Assembly (NCBI GenBank): GCA_013697785.1
Contig: JACCWE010000101.1
Coordinates: forward strand, 1 to 64,000
DNA from: Gemmatimonadaceae bacterium
Lineage (GTDB): Bacteria > Gemmatimonadota > Gemmatimonadetes > Gemmatimonadales > Gemmatimonadaceae
Length of the DNA stretch: 64,000 bases
Reading direction: 5' to 3'
Below are positions 25,048 to 34,447 of this stretch, piece after piece; within the stretch, counting starts at the first letter, position 1, and each line of letters begins with the position of its first letter. The position numbers and the translations under genes were made by a program. The notes under the pieces were generated by a model that saw only the letters and a list, made by a program, of their open reading frames with translations, was not told the DNA's origin and ran no database searches.

Positions 25048-25472
25048 CCCGTCGTCAGCTGCTCGTGCTGCTGGCGGTGATCGGTGTTGGCATCGCGCTT
25101 TATCTAACGCTCTACAAGATCGGCGTAATCGGAGTGCTGAGCTGCACCGTCGGCTCGTGCGAGGCGGTGAATACGAGCAAGTGGTCCGTCTTCCTCGGAC
25201 TCCCCGTGTCGGCGTGGGGCCTCCTCGCGTACGTGGCGCTGCTCGTGATCGCGCTCATCGGAGGTACCGAGGCGCGCGAGCAGAGCGTGCCGATCGCGAA
25301 GATCATCGTCGCGCTCGCGGCGTGGAGCGTTCTCTTCTCGGCGTGGCTCACGTATCTCGAGCTCTTCGTGATTCACGCCATCTGCATCTGGTGCGTGACG
25401 TCGGCGCTGCTTTGGGTGGTGATCCTCGCGGTGAGCATCGCCGATCTGCGCGCGGTGAGCCGCGCGGCGTAG
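25044..25472 (+). CDS. Vitamin K epoxide reductase (VKOR) family protein
   Basis: A 142-residue, four-helix membrane protein that transfers electrons from periplasmic DsbA to quinone. Loop cysteines C34 and C39 (SCTVGSCEAVNTSKWS) and the quinone-site pair C114, C117 (CIWC) are all present. The Ser in 'NTSKWS' and GLPVSAWGL are family marks. The GTG start overlaps the DsbA stop by 4 nt. Together they form a complete oxidative folding pair that replaces DsbB. Confidence 0.93.
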   Translation: MTRRQLLVLLAVIGVGIALYLTLYKIGVIGVLSCTVGSCEAVNTSKWSVFLGLPVSAWGLLAYVALLVIALIGGTEAREQSVPIAKIIVALAAWSVLFSAWLTYLELFVIHAICIWCVTSALLWVVILAVSIADLRAVSRAA

Positions 25473-25479
25473 CTGGCGG

Positions 25480-26445
25480 CTAGCGCATCACGAAGGCCAG
25501 CTTCTCCGAGCTCCCCGCGTCGATCGCGCGATACGCATCCAGTCCTTCTTCGAGCGTGATCTCGCGAACCGGATTCGGCGGCGGCATCTCGCCTCGATCG
25601 AACGCCTCGGCGATCGGCTCCAGCATCTCCGCGCACGCCTCGACGTCGTAGAGCAGCGAGTTCACGCCCACCAGCACCCCGCCGGCGCGGTAGAGATCGA
25701 GGAGCGGGAGGCTCACGTGGCCGTCCTTCGGTGCGGCGATCGTCGCTATCCGTCCGAAGTCCGCGATCGCCCCGACCGATGCATCCACCCAGTAGCCTGT
25801 GGTGTCGAAGATGAGGTCCGCGCCGCCGGGAAAATGCTCGCGCACATCCTCGGCGAATTTCTTCGCGTCGCTGAGAAGCACGAGCGGCGGCCCCGACGCG
25901 CGAAGCTCCGGTGAGAGATCGGCCTCTCGCACCGCGGCGACGATCTTCGTGGTGCCGAGCACGCGCGCGAGCGAGATCGCGGCGCTCCCGACCGCGCCAA
26001 TGCCGATCACGACGAGCCGCCGATCATCGACGACGAGCCCCCCGCGCCGCAGCGCATTCCATGCGGTGGTATAGGGAACGCCGCAGCTCGCGGCGAGCGA
26101 GAACGAAAGCGACACCGGCTTGAGCGTCAGCCCGCTCACCGGCATCAGCACGTACTCCGCGTGCGTGCCGTCGTGCGAGAAGCCGAGCTCCGATCCCGTG
26201 CCCCACACCTCGCGCCCGAGCCACTCTTCCGGACCATCCTCGACGACGCCGGCGAAGTCGCGTCCCGGCGTGCGCGGAAGCGTCGTGTGGGAAAATCGTC
26301 CGAGCACGTTCTTCACGTCGCTCGGGTTGAGCCCCGCTGCGTAGACCCGCACGAGCGCTTCGCTCTCACCGGGAACGGGAGTCTCGATCTCCACCAGTTG
26401 CAGCGCGTCGAGCGAGCCGACTCGGTCAAAGCGTAGAGCCTTCAC
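25480..26445 (-). CDS. Medium-chain dehydrogenase/reductase, quinone-oxidoreductase-like
   Basis: A 321-residue NAD(P)H-dependent oxidoreductase. It opens VKALRFDRVGSLDAL and has the MDR catalytic-domain signatures NPSDVKNVLGRF and PRTPGRDFAGVVE, then a Rossmann segment LVVIGIGAVGSAAISLA. Neither the catalytic zinc Cys nor the structural-zinc cysteines are seen, so it belongs to the zinc-free quinone oxidoreductase group. The GTG start gives the family's normal N-terminus; a 34-codon upstream extension does not. Substrate unknown. It converges with the VKOR gene. Confidence 0.85.
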   Translation of the reverse strand: MKALRFDRVGSLDALQLVEIETPVPGESEALVRVYAAGLNPSDVKNVLGRFSHTTLPRTPGRDFAGVVEDGPEEWLGREVWGTGSELGFSHDGTHAEYVLMPVSGLTLKPVSLSFSLAASCGVPYTTAWNALRRGGLVVDDRRLVVIGIGAVGSAAISLARVLGTTKIVAAVREADLSPELRASGPPLVLLSDAKKFAEDVREHFPGGADLIFDTTGYWVDASVGAIADFGRIATIAAPKDGHVSLPLLDLYRAGGVLVGVNSLLYDVEACAEMLEPIAEAFDRGEMPPPNPVREITLEEGLDAYRAIDAGSSEKLAFVMR

Positions 26446-26703
26446 AGCACCCTGTGTCGATAGAGTTATGCGGTCAAAGCGACCAAGTGAACAAAAAGTT
26501 GCACTGTAGCGTTTATATGCCGTACGACACTTCGGAGCGGGACCCACCGTATGGACGGTACGGAGCTTGAATGATACAATTGGTGTCGGCTGGAGGGCCT
26601 CCGTCGTTTAATCAGTGGGAGAAAGAGCGGTGGTACGCACCATGCCCTCTGAGTACAGGCAGACGTCCAGCCGCACGCACGAACTTCTGAATTGGAGCAC
26701 AGC

Positions 26704-27084
26704 ATGTTGGGTCAGCTGTTTCCTGAACGAATATTTTCGAGAAAGCTCAACCCGTCCGCCGACAAGCGGCTTCGTCTCGCGCAGGCGCGCGCGGAGGAGT
26801 CGATCGTGCAGGCGCACGTCGAGAACGCGCTCATGTTCGTAGATAATCTCGCGGAAGACCTTCCGTTCGATCGCGCGATCGAGACGTACGTGCGCGTGAT
26901 GGGAATTCCGGAGCCGCTCGCCAGCACCGTGGTGACGCGTACGCTCGTCGTCCTCGGCGAAGATCTCGTTCCGTATCACCGCCGCAGCGCTGAGAGCGCA
27001 ACGCACCACGAGGAGTCGGGACGTCCGCCGCTCCGGCTCGACGATGCGTCCGACGCGCGAGTCCGCACGATCCGGCGCGCCTAG
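26704..27084 (+). CDS. Protein of unknown function
   Basis: A 126-residue soluble protein (MLGQLFPERIFSRKLNPS, KRLRLAQARAEESIVQAH, LPFDRAIETYVRVMGIPEPL, TRTLVVLGEDLVPYH). It is mainly helical with an Arg-rich end. GGAG lies 7 nt before the ATG; a TTG four codons upstream is also open. The next gene begins immediately after the stop. I recognise no family. Confidence 0.6.
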   Translation: MLGQLFPERIFSRKLNPSADKRLRLAQARAEESIVQAHVENALMFVDNLAEDLPFDRAIETYVRVMGIPEPLASTVVTRTLVVLGEDLVPYHRRSAESATHHEESGRPPLRLDDASDARVRTIRRA

Positions 27085-27633
27085 TTGTCCCTGGAGCCCG
27101 TGACCGGGATCGAGATCAAACCCCTGAGCGCCTCGCCGAAGTTAAGCGAGGCGCTCGGTACGATGCTCATGGACGTCGTCGCGGGCGGCGGCTCGGTCGG
27201 TTTCATGCACCCGTTGTCGCCGGAACGTGCGAGAGCGTTCTGGGACGGCGTGCTCGCGGCAGCGGATCGCGGCGAGCGAATCGTGCTCGGCGCCTTCGAC
27301 GATGGCACCCTCGTGGCCACGGTATCGCTCATCCTCGATCTCCCACCGAACCAGCCGCACCGCGCCGAGATCGGAAAGATGATGACGCGCCCGAGCCACA
27401 GGGGGCGGGGAATCGCGAGCGCTTTGATGCGAAAAGCGGAGTCTCTGGCGATCGAGAAGGGTCGGACACTGCTGGTGCTCGACACTGCGGCCGACGAGGG
27501 CGCGCCGGAGTTCTACGAGCGACTTGGATATACGCTCACGGGAGAGATTCCGGACTACGCGCTGAAGCCGCTCGGAGGTCTGACGGCGACGAGGATCTAT
27601 TGGAAGCGGATTGGCGGCGCTACCCCTCGATAG
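27085..27633 (+). CDS. GNAT family N-acetyltransferase
   Basis: A 182-residue acetyl-CoA-dependent acyltransferase. The acetyl-CoA loop is clear: [16 protein letters not shown] (R/Q-x-x-G-x-G/A). Following are [21 protein letters not shown] and [13 protein letters not shown], typical of the GNAT C-terminal half. Acceptor unknown. The TTG directly abuts the upstream stop; a GTG five codons in, 3 nt after GGAG, is an alternative. Its end overlaps acs by 14 nt on the opposite strand. Confidence 0.85.
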   Translation: MSLEPVTGIEIKPLSASPKLSEALGTMLMDVVAGGGSVGFMHPLSPERARAFWDGVLAAADRGERIVLGAFDDGTLVATVSLILDLPPNQPHRAEIGKMMTRPSHRGRGIASALMRKAESLAIEKGRTLLVLDTAADEGAPEFYERLGYTLTGEIPDYALKPLGGLTATRIYWKRIGGATPR

Positions 27634-29581
27634 ACTCGTACTGATCCTTCAGCGCCGCCACCACCGCCGGATCTGCGAGCGTGGTCGTATCCCCAAGCGC
27701 TCTCCCCTCCGCGATGTCGCGCAACAAACGTCGCATGATCTTCCCCGAGCGCGTCTTCGGTAGATCCGCGCTGAAGATGATGTCATCCGGCTTCGCGATC
27801 GCGCCGATCTTCGTTCCCACGTGATCGCGCAGCTCCGCGAGAAGCTCCGGCGTGGCATTGATCCCCTCGCGCAGCGTCACGAACGCGGCGATCGCCTGCC
27901 CCTTGAGATCGTGCGCTTTGCCCACCACCGCAGCCTCCGCCACCGCGTGATGATCGACCAGCGCCGACTCCACTTCCATCGTCCCGATGCGATGCCCCGC
28001 GACGTTGAGCACGTCGTCGACGCGCCCAAGAATCCAGAAGTTGCCATCTTCATCCCGCTTCGCGCCGTCTCCCGGAAAGTACAGATCAGGTCTACCCGGC
28101 CACTTCGAGAAGTACGTCTTCACGTAGCGCTCGTCGTCGCCCCAGATCGTGCGCAGCATCCCCGGCCACGGCTTCGTGATCGCTAGCAGTCCACCGCCAA
28201 CCTTGATCGGCTTCGCGTTGTCGTCGAGCAGCTCCGCGGTGATTCCCGGGAATGCCACCGTCGCACTACCCGGTGTCGTCTCGGTGATTCCCGGGAGCGG
28301 CGAGATCATGGTCGCCCCCGTCTCCGTCTGCCACCACGTGTCGACGATCGGGCACCGATTGCCGCCGATATTCTCGCGATACCACATCCACGCTTCGGGG
28401 TTGATCGGCTCACCCACCGATCCCAGCAGCCGTAGCTTCGAGAGATCGTGCTTCTCGGCGTGCTGCGCGCCCCACTTCATGAATGCGCGAATCGCCGTTG
28501 GCGCCGTGTAGAAAATGGTGACGCCGTACTTCTCGCACAGCGCCCAAAAACGGTCCTTCTCGGGCCAGTCGGGCGCGCCCTCGTACATCATGCATGTCGC
28601 GCCATTCGCGAGCGGCCCGTACACGATGTACGAGTGCCCCGTCACCCAGCCGACGTCCGCAGTGCACCAGTAGACGTCACTTTCTTTGAGATCGAAGATC
28701 ATGCGCGTCGTTACCGCGCACTGCGTGAGATAGCCGCCCGTGGTGTGCACGATCCCCTTCGGCTTTCCCGTCGTCCCCGACGTGTAGAGCGTGAAGAGAA
28801 TGTCTTCCGCATTCACCGCCGTCGGGGCTCGAGTCGGCGACGCCTTCGCCATGAGCTCGTGCCACCACTTGTCGCGCCCCGCCTTCATCGATGCCTCGGT
28901 GCCGCCGATCGGCTTCTCGGTGCGCCGCACGACCACCACGTGCTCGATCGTCGGCGTCTGCGCGACCGCGTCGTCCGCGTTCTTCTTGAGCGGCACGACC
29001 TGCCCGCGACGAAATCCTCCATCCGCCGTGATCAGCACCTTCGCCCCGGCGTCGACGATGCGATCGCGCAGCGACTCGGCCGAGAACCCGCCGAACACAA
29101 CCGAGTGCACGGCGCCCACGCGCGCGCACGCGAGCATCGCGATCGCTGCTTCGGGAATCATCGGCAAGTAGATCGACACGCGGTCACCCTTCTCCACGCC
29201 GAGCGAGTCGAGCACCGATGCGAAGCGACACACCTCGTCGAGCAGCTCCGCATACGTCAGCGTGCGCGTGTCGCCCGGCTCGCCCTCCCAGATGATCGCG
29301 GCCTTGTTGGCGCGCTCGCCGCGCGCATGGCGATCGACGCAGCTCACCGATGCATTGAGCTCGCCGTCCGCGAACCACTTCGACCGCGGCGGCGCCCACT
29401 CGAGCACCTTCGTGAACGGCTTCGACCACTCGAGCTCGCGAGCACACTCGGCCCAAAATCCCTCGTAGTCCTTCGCCGCGCGCTCGTAGATCTCGGCGCT
29501 GCGCACGTTCGCATTGCGCGCGAACGTCTCGGGCGGCTTGAACTTCCGGTGCTCTTCGAGCAGCACATCTATGTCGGTCAT
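27620..29581 (-). CDS. acs: Acetyl-CoA synthetase
   Basis: Activates acetate to acetyl-CoA through acetyl-AMP. At 653 residues it has the family length. Visible motifs are [13 protein letters not shown] (P-loop-like A3), WWQTETGA (A5) and [11 protein letters not shown] near the C-terminus, whose Lys is the usual acetylation switch, so post-translational control is possible. The N-terminal [13 protein letters not shown] region is also typical. The adjacent GNAT converges on it; some GNATs acetylate Acs, though this one has no regulatory domain to suggest that. Confidence 0.96.
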   Translation of the reverse strand: MTDIDVLLEEHRKFKPPETFARNANVRSAEIYERAAKDYEGFWAECARELEWSKPFTKVLEWAPPRSKWFADGELNASVSCVDRHARGERANKAAIIWEGEPGDTRTLTYAELLDEVCRFASVLDSLGVEKGDRVSIYLPMIPEAAIAMLACARVGAVHSVVFGGFSAESLRDRIVDAGAKVLITADGGFRRGQVVPLKKNADDAVAQTPTIEHVVVVRRTEKPIGGTEASMKAGRDKWWHELMAKASPTRAPTAVNAEDILFTLYTSGTTGKPKGIVHTTGGYLTQCAVTTRMIFDLKESDVYWCTADVGWVTGHSYIVYGPLANGATCMMYEGAPDWPEKDRFWALCEKYGVTIFYTAPTAIRAFMKWGAQHAEKHDLSKLRLLGSVGEPINPEAWMWYRENIGGNRCPIVDTWWQTETGATMISPLPGITETTPGSATVAFPGITAELLDDNAKPIKVGGGLLAITKPWPGMLRTIWGDDERYVKTYFSKWPGRPDLYFPGDGAKRDEDGNFWILGRVDDVLNVAGHRIGTMEVESALVDHHAVAEAAVVGKAHDLKGQAIAAFVTLREGINATPELLAELRDHVGTKIGAIAKPDDIIFSADLPKTRSGKIMRRLLRDIAEGRALGDTTTLADPAVVAALKDQYESIEG

Positions 29582-29697
29582 GCTCCATCCATTCGGTAGA
29601 CGACGAGAATATCTTAGCGGGCGGCCACGCGGATGCCAGCCGTGAGCCCGGAACTGCTCGTTGGCCCGCCAACGGTGCCAGTGCTACACTTTGATCC

Positions 29698-30642
29698 GTG
29701 ATCGACTCCCCCGACGCCCTCTCCGATCCCGAGTTCCAGCCGGATTACGACCCGGTGCATCGCTTCTCCGCGTGGCTGGAGCGCGGAGGGAAGGCCGACG
29801 CGACGGTGGAGGCTTATCACGCCGACGTCGCCGATCTCGTGCGCGCCTTCACCCCGCGGCCCACGATGGAGCTGCTGCCGTCCGACCTCTCCGACTATCT
29901 GCAGGCACGCGCGAGCTTCGAAGGATGGTCGGTGCCGACGGTGCGGCGGCACCTGCAGGCGATCAAATCCTTCTATCGGTACCTCGTCACCGAAGAGGAG
30001 ATTCGCGCCCCCGGCCCCGCGGAGCTGCTCGCGGAGCCCGTGCCGGAGCCGCGCGCGCCGCACATCATCGACCAATCGGATGTCGCCGCCATCTTCGGCT
30101 ATCTCGAGACGCGCCCGAAGACCGACCCCGCCGCTGCGATGGATCTCGCGCTCTACGGAATCGCCTATCACGGCGCGCTCCTCATCTCCGAGGCGATCGG
30201 CCTCACGCTCGACGCGGTTCGCGGAGGTCCGGCGGTGATCAAGCTCGACGTGATCGGCCGGCGCGGCGAGGAAAGCCAGCTCACGCTCGACGGCGATGCC
30301 GCATCCTGGATGGGCGCGTGGCTCGCGATCCGCCCGGCACCTGCGCGCGAGACCGACAAGCGCTTTGTCTTCATCCACCCACGCACGCGGCTGCATACAT
30401 CGCGTCAGCGCGCGTGGGACCGTCTCAAGCGCCTCGCGAAGGCCGCCGGACTCGATGAGGATGTGGCCGAGCGAATCACGCCGCACACGCTCCGCCACTC
30501 GTACGCGGCGCATCTCGCGTCGCGCGCACTGGACGTCCCGGCGCTCCGAGCCGCGCTGCGCCAGCGCTCTCCGCGCCACGCGAGCAAGTACATCGCGCGC
30601 GCCGAGCGAGAAGTGTCGCGCGACACCGCCACCGACACGTGA
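29698..30642 (+). CDS. XerD-like tyrosine recombinase family protein with degenerate active site
   Basis: A 314-residue protein with an N-terminal SAM-like core-binding domain (about 15-105) and a tyrosine-recombinase catalytic fold. The HxxR box is intact (H263, R266 in TPHTLRHS) and Y298 is present. The first catalytic Arg is replaced: GLRVSE is ALLISE (L162). The His/Trp nine residues before Tyr is Q289. So two of the usual RKHRHY residues are missing and strand cleavage may be lost or altered. It starts with GTG and its stop overlaps ccmA (GTGA), placing it inside a heme-export operon. Confidence 0.85.
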   Translation: MIDSPDALSDPEFQPDYDPVHRFSAWLERGGKADATVEAYHADVADLVRAFTPRPTMELLPSDLSDYLQARASFEGWSVPTVRRHLQAIKSFYRYLVTEEEIRAPGPAELLAEPVPEPRAPHIIDQSDVAAIFGYLETRPKTDPAAAMDLALYGIAYHGALLISEAIGLTLDAVRGGPAVIKLDVIGRRGEESQLTLDGDAASWMGAWLAIRPAPARETDKRFVFIHPRTRLHTSRQRAWDRLKRLAKAAGLDEDVAERITPHTLRHSYAAHLASRALDVPALRAALRQRSPRHASKYIARAEREVSRDTATDT

Positions 30643-31340
30643 TCGCGACACGAGCGCTCGGCCGCCGCTTCGGCGGTCGAACCGCGGTTCGCGACGTGAC
30701 GATCTCGCTCGGCGCCGGCGACGTGCTCGCGCTCTTCGGGCCCAACGGTGCGGGGAAGACGACGCTCCTCCGCATGCTCGCGGGACTTCTGCGTCCCACC
30801 GAAGGCTCCGCGACCGTGGCTGCGATAGCGCTCCCCGGCGGCGCGGAGCTGCGTGCCGCGATCGGCTACATCTCGCACGCGAGCATGCTCTACGGCGCGC
30901 TCACCGCCCGCGAGAACGTCGAGCTCGCAGCGAAGCTCTTCGGCGTGCGCGAGCCTCGCACCCAGGCCATGCGCGCACTCGAGCGCATGGAGTTGCGCGA
31001 TCGCGCCGAGACGCCGGTGCGCCTCCTCAGCCGCGGTATGCAGCAGCGCGTCTCGATCGCGCGCGCGACGGTGCACGAGCCGAGCGTGGTGCTTCTCGAC
31101 GAACCCTTCACCGGACTCGACGACTCCGGCAGCGCCGCGCTCGGCGCCCATCTCGCGATGCTCCGCGCTGCGGGCACCACGATGGTTCTCGTAACGCATC
31201 AGATCGCCGAGGGGCTCGCGCTGGCCACGCACGCGGCGATCATGCGCGAGGGCGAGCTCGTGCGAATCGATCAGGGAAGCGCGATCGATCCCTCGACCTA
31301 TCTCGGCGTCTACCGCGAGCACGTGACTCATGGCGCCTAG
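30639..31340 (+). CDS. ccmA: Heme exporter ATP-binding protein CcmA
   Basis: A 233-residue ABC ATPase. Walker A GPNGAGKTT, a signature region LLSRGMQQRVSIARA (the LSGGQ-like motif) and Walker B VVLLDEPFTGLD are all present, followed by VTHQ. With CcmB and CcmC it forms the complex that powers release of heme-loaded CcmE in cytochrome c maturation. It is coupled to the XerD-like gene upstream and overlaps ccmB by 11 nt. Confidence 0.9.
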   Translation: MIATRALGRRFGGRTAVRDVTISLGAGDVLALFGPNGAGKTTLLRMLAGLLRPTEGSATVAAIALPGGAELRAAIGYISHASMLYGALTARENVELAAKLFGVREPRTQAMRALERMELRDRAETPVRLLSRGMQQRVSIARATVHEPSVVLLDEPFTGLDDSGSAALGAHLAMLRAAGTTMVLVTHQIAEGLALATHAAIMREGELVRIDQGSAIDPSTYLGVYREHVTHGA

Positions 31341-32013
31341 CACCATCTCGGCGGCGCTGCTCATCGCGCGGAAGGACCTCGCGATAGAGTTCCGCACGCG
31401 AACAGCATTCTTCTCCGCCGCGATCTTCGCGCTGCTCGGCATCGTGATCTTCTACTTCGCCTGGGACCCCACCGCGGTCGCGCCCGTTGATCTCGCGCCG
31501 GGCGTGCTCTGGGGTATCTTCACTTTCTCGGGGCTCCTCGGACTGCAGCGCTCGTTCGGTATCGAGCAGGCCGATCGCGCGATCGACTCCCTCCTCGGCG
31601 CACCGATTCCGCGGGAGTCGATCTATCTCGGCAAGGCGATTGCAAATCTCGCTTTCGTCGTCGCCGTCCAGCTCATTGCGATTCCCGCTGTGCAACTGTT
31701 CTACGGCGTTCCGCTGCTCGAACACGCCGGCACGCTCGCGATCATCGCGCTGCTCGCGGCGATCGGGCTCGTTGCGGTTGGTACGCTGTTCAGCGCGATG
31801 GCGGTGAACACGAAGCTGGCCGAGATGCTGCTTCCGGTGCTCTCACTTCCGTTTTTCGTGCCCGTGGTGATCCCCGCGGCCCAGGCGACGGCCAGGCTTC
31901 TCGCCGGCCGACCCACGGATGAGCTGGTGGGTTGGCTTAAATTACTGATCGCTTTCGATATAGTGTTCGTGGCCGCGTGCACGCTCGCCTTTCCGTACAC
32001 CATCGAGGAATGA
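31330..32013 (+). CDS. ccmB: Heme exporter membrane protein CcmB
   Basis: A 227-residue protein with six hydrophobic segments and the CcmB opening (LLIARKDLAIEFRTRTAFFS), then FTFSGLLGLQRSFGIEQ, DSLLGAPIPRESIYLGK and LPFFVPVVIPAAQAT. It is the transmembrane subunit of the CcmAB ABC complex. It overlaps ccmA and ccmC (ATGA). Confidence 0.93.
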   Translation: MAPSTISAALLIARKDLAIEFRTRTAFFSAAIFALLGIVIFYFAWDPTAVAPVDLAPGVLWGIFTFSGLLGLQRSFGIEQADRAIDSLLGAPIPRESIYLGKAIANLAFVVAVQLIAIPAVQLFYGVPLLEHAGTLAIIALLAAIGLVAVGTLFSAMAVNTKLAEMLLPVLSLPFFVPVVIPAAQATARLLAGRPTDELVGWLKLLIAFDIVFVAACTLAFPYTIEE

Positions 32014-32729
32014 ACAGTCCCGCTTCAGCGACACCCGCGTACGACGCAACGCCGCCGAAGAGCGCCGGCGGCATCGACTGGCTCTTTCTCATCGCTGTGC
32101 TCGCGATCGCGGCGGCGCTCGCGCGTGTGATCTACTACACGCCCTTCGAGGCGGTGCAGGGGCCGGCGCAGAAGATCTTCTATCTGCATCTCCCTGCCGC
32201 GCTGTGCGCATTCATGGCATTCGGCGTCGTCGCGCTCGCCGGGATCGGCCACCTCTGGCTCGGTGATCTGCGCCTCGATCGCGCGGCCGAGAGCTCGGCC
32301 GAGGTCGGCGTGATCTTCACGACCGTCGTCCTGATCACGGGGCCGCTGTGGGCGCGGCCGGTGTGGGGCACGTGGTGGACGTGGGACGCGCGCCTCACCC
32401 TGACGCTCTTTCTCTGGTTCATCTACGTCGGCTACCTCGTGCTGCGCGGCGCGATCGACGACCGCGCCCTGCGCGCGCGCTATTCGGCCGTGCTCGGAAT
32501 TCTCGGCTCGCTGCTGATTCCGTTCATCCACCTCAGCGTCTATCTCTTCCGCACGCTGCACCCGCGGCCGATCGTGATCAAGCCAAGTGCGCCATCGTTG
32601 CCACCGGAGATGCTGACGACGCTGATCATCTCGTTCGTCGCCTTTACGCTCTTCTACATCGCGCTCGTGCGCCAGCGCTATCGCCTGGCGGCCGAGAGGG
32701 ATCTGCTCGAGCTCGAGGAGGGCCGTTGA
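32010..32729 (+). CDS. ccmC: Heme handling protein CcmC (HHP family)
   Basis: A 239-residue protein with six transmembrane helices and the tryptophan-rich WGTWWTWDARLT motif that holds heme for transfer to CcmE. Flanking heme-ligand His residues are in IFYLHLPAAL and FIHLSVYLFRTLHP. The Trp motif sits between helices 3 and 4. It starts inside the ccmB stop and its own TGA overlaps the ccmD ATG by one base. Confidence 0.93.
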   Translation: MNSPASATPAYDATPPKSAGGIDWLFLIAVLAIAAALARVIYYTPFEAVQGPAQKIFYLHLPAALCAFMAFGVVALAGIGHLWLGDLRLDRAAESSAEVGVIFTTVVLITGPLWARPVWGTWWTWDARLTLTLFLWFIYVGYLVLRGAIDDRALRARYSAVLGILGSLLIPFIHLSVYLFRTLHPRPIVIKPSAPSLPPEMLTTLIISFVAFTLFYIALVRQRYRLAAERDLLELEEGR

Positions 32730-32863
32730 TGCCGCACAACGAGAGCTACTACTACGCCGCGTACTTCGCGGCGATGAGCATCTACCTGCTCTACACGATC
32801 AGCGTGATGCGCCGGCGGTTGAGCGTCGCGAAGCGGCGGCTTGCGCTGCGCCGCGAGCGCTGA
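32729..32863 (+). CDS. ccmD: CcmD-like small membrane protein
   Basis: A 44-residue peptide with one transmembrane helix (YYAAYFAAMSIYLLYTISVM) and a strongly basic C-terminus. Size, topology and position right after ccmC fit CcmD, which stabilises the CcmABC complex and helps release holo-CcmE. The assignment depends mainly on context because CcmD is poorly conserved. No ccmE, ccmF, ccmG or ccmH follows in this window. Confidence 0.75.
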   Translation: MPHNESYYYAAYFAAMSIYLLYTISVMRRRLSVAKRRLALRRER

Positions 32864-32894
32864 TCGTCGTCGCCACTCTGGAACGAAGGCAGTC

Positions 32895-34415
32895 GTGAGC
32901 ACCGGCCTGGTGTATCTCGTCGGCGCCGGCCCCGGCGATCCCGGGCTTCTCACCGTGCGCGGGCGCGAGCTGCTCGCCTCGTGCGACACGATCGTCTACG
33001 ACGCGCTCGTGAATCCGGTGCTCGTCGACGACGCGTGGATCGGGCGCGCGAGCGAGGCCGAGCGGATCTTCGTCGGAAAGCGCGGGGGTGCGCCGTCGAT
33101 GGAGCAGGACGCGATCACCGCGTTGCTCCTTCAGCTCGCGCGCGACGGAAAGAACGTCGTGCGACTCAAGGGCGGCGACCCGATGGTGTTCGGCCGCGGC
33201 GGCGAAGAGGCGATCGCGCTCGCTGCTGCGGGGCTCGCGTTCGAAGTAGTCCCCGGAATCACCGCGGGCGTCGCTGCACCTGCCTACGCGGGAATTCCGG
33301 TCACGCATCGCGGAGTCTCGACGTCGGTCACCTTCATCACCGGCCACGAGGATCCGGGGAAGGATCGCGATCAGACCGACTGGTCCGCTCTCGCGCGCGC
33401 CGGCGGGACGCTCGTGCTCTACATGGGCGTGAGCCGCCTCGCGAAAATCGCTGCTGCGCTGATCGCCGGCGGACGCTCGCCCGAAACGCCGACGGCGATC
33501 ATCGAGTGGGGCACCTATCCGCGCCAGCGCACGGTCACCGCCACGCTCGCGACGCTCGCCGAGCGCGCGGCGCAGGAGAAGGTCATCGCACCGTCGATCG
33601 CGATCGTGGGCGACGTCGTGAAGCTGCGCGCCGAGATGAGCTGGTTCGACAGGCGCCCTCTCTTCGGCCGCACCATCGTCGTCACGCGCGCGCGCGAGCA
33701 GGCGTCGCAGCTTCGTTCCGCGCTCGAGATCGCGGGCGCCACCGTCATCGAGGCGCCGGCGATTCGCATCGAGCCGCTCGACCAGGCGCCCCTCCGCGCC
33801 GCGCTCGGCCAACTCCCAATGTACAAATGGCTCGTCGTCACCAGCCGCAACGCGGTCGATCTCCTCTGGGCAGCGCTCCGCGAGCTCGGCCTCGACGCGC
33901 GCGTATTCGCGACGATCAAGCTCTGCGCGGTCGGCCCCGCCACCGCGGATGCATTGCTCGCGCACGGGCTCGCGGTGGACGTCATCCCCGACCGATACGT
34001 GGCCGAGGGCGTGATCGAGACGCTGCGCGAGCGCAGCGATATCCGCGGGGCGCGCGTGCTCTTCGCGCGCGCGGCCGGTGCGCGGGAGCTCCTTCCCACC
34101 GCGCTCCGCGAGATGGGCGCGGCCGTCGACGAGATCGAGATCTATCGCGCCGTTCCCGACCTCTCCGGGCTGGACACGCTCGTCGAGGCACTCGACGAGA
34201 ACACCGTAGACCTCGTCACCTTCACCTCCGCCTCCACCATCCGCCACTTCGTCGACGCGCTTGGACCCGATCGCGCCCGCACCGTTCGCGGCGCGTCGAT
34301 CGGTCCCGTCACCAGCGATGCCGCGCGCGCTCTCGGCGTTCCCGTCGAGATCGAGGCCGCCGAGTCGACGATCGCGTCGCTCGTGCAGGCGATAACGACC
34401 CACCTCGCGCGCTAG
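32895..34415 (+). CDS. cobA-hemD: Fused uroporphyrinogen-III C-methyltransferase / uroporphyrinogen-III synthase
   Basis: A 506-residue two-domain enzyme. Residues 1-245 are SUMT: LVGAGPGDPGLLTVRG, VVRLKGGDPMVFGRGGEE and GITAGVAAPAYAGIPVTHRG, which methylate uroporphyrinogen III at C2 and C7. Residues 260-500 are HemD: FGRTIVVTRAREQASQL, WLVVTSRNAVDLLW, LCAVGPATADAL and VTFTSASTIRHFVDAL, which close hydroxymethylbilane to uroporphyrinogen III. Such fusions are known in several phyla. The GTG has GAAGG 5 nt upstream. It lies 32 nt before hemC, so HemC product passes directly to HemD. Confidence 0.95.
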   Translation: MSTGLVYLVGAGPGDPGLLTVRGRELLASCDTIVYDALVNPVLVDDAWIGRASEAERIFVGKRGGAPSMEQDAITALLLQLARDGKNVVRLKGGDPMVFGRGGEEAIALAAAGLAFEVVPGITAGVAAPAYAGIPVTHRGVSTSVTFITGHEDPGKDRDQTDWSALARAGGTLVLYMGVSRLAKIAAALIAGGRSPETPTAIIEWGTYPRQRTVTATLATLAERAAQEKVIAPSIAIVGDVVKLRAEMSWFDRRPLFGRTIVVTRAREQASQLRSALEIAGATVIEAPAIRIEPLDQAPLRAALGQLPMYKWLVVTSRNAVDLLWAALRELGLDARVFATIKLCAVGPATADALLAHGLAVDVIPDRYVAEGVIETLRERSDIRGARVLFARAAGARELLPTALREMGAAVDEIEIYRAVPDLSGLDTLVEALDENTVDLVTFTSASTIRHFVDALGPDRARTVRGASIGPVTSDAARALGVPVEIEAAESTIASLVQAITTHLAR

Positions 34416-34447
34416 CCAGAGCGGCCGTTGCCGCTCAGCTTTCGATC

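Noticed and set aside
26446-26703. A small gene or promoter in the 258-bp gap before 26704
   Set aside because: No good frame with a ribosome-binding site; TACAAT-like boxes lack a matching -35.
29698-30642. A mobile-element integrase
   Set aside because: No att-like repeats, tRNA, or mobile genes nearby; catalytic Arg is missing; it is coupled to ccmA.
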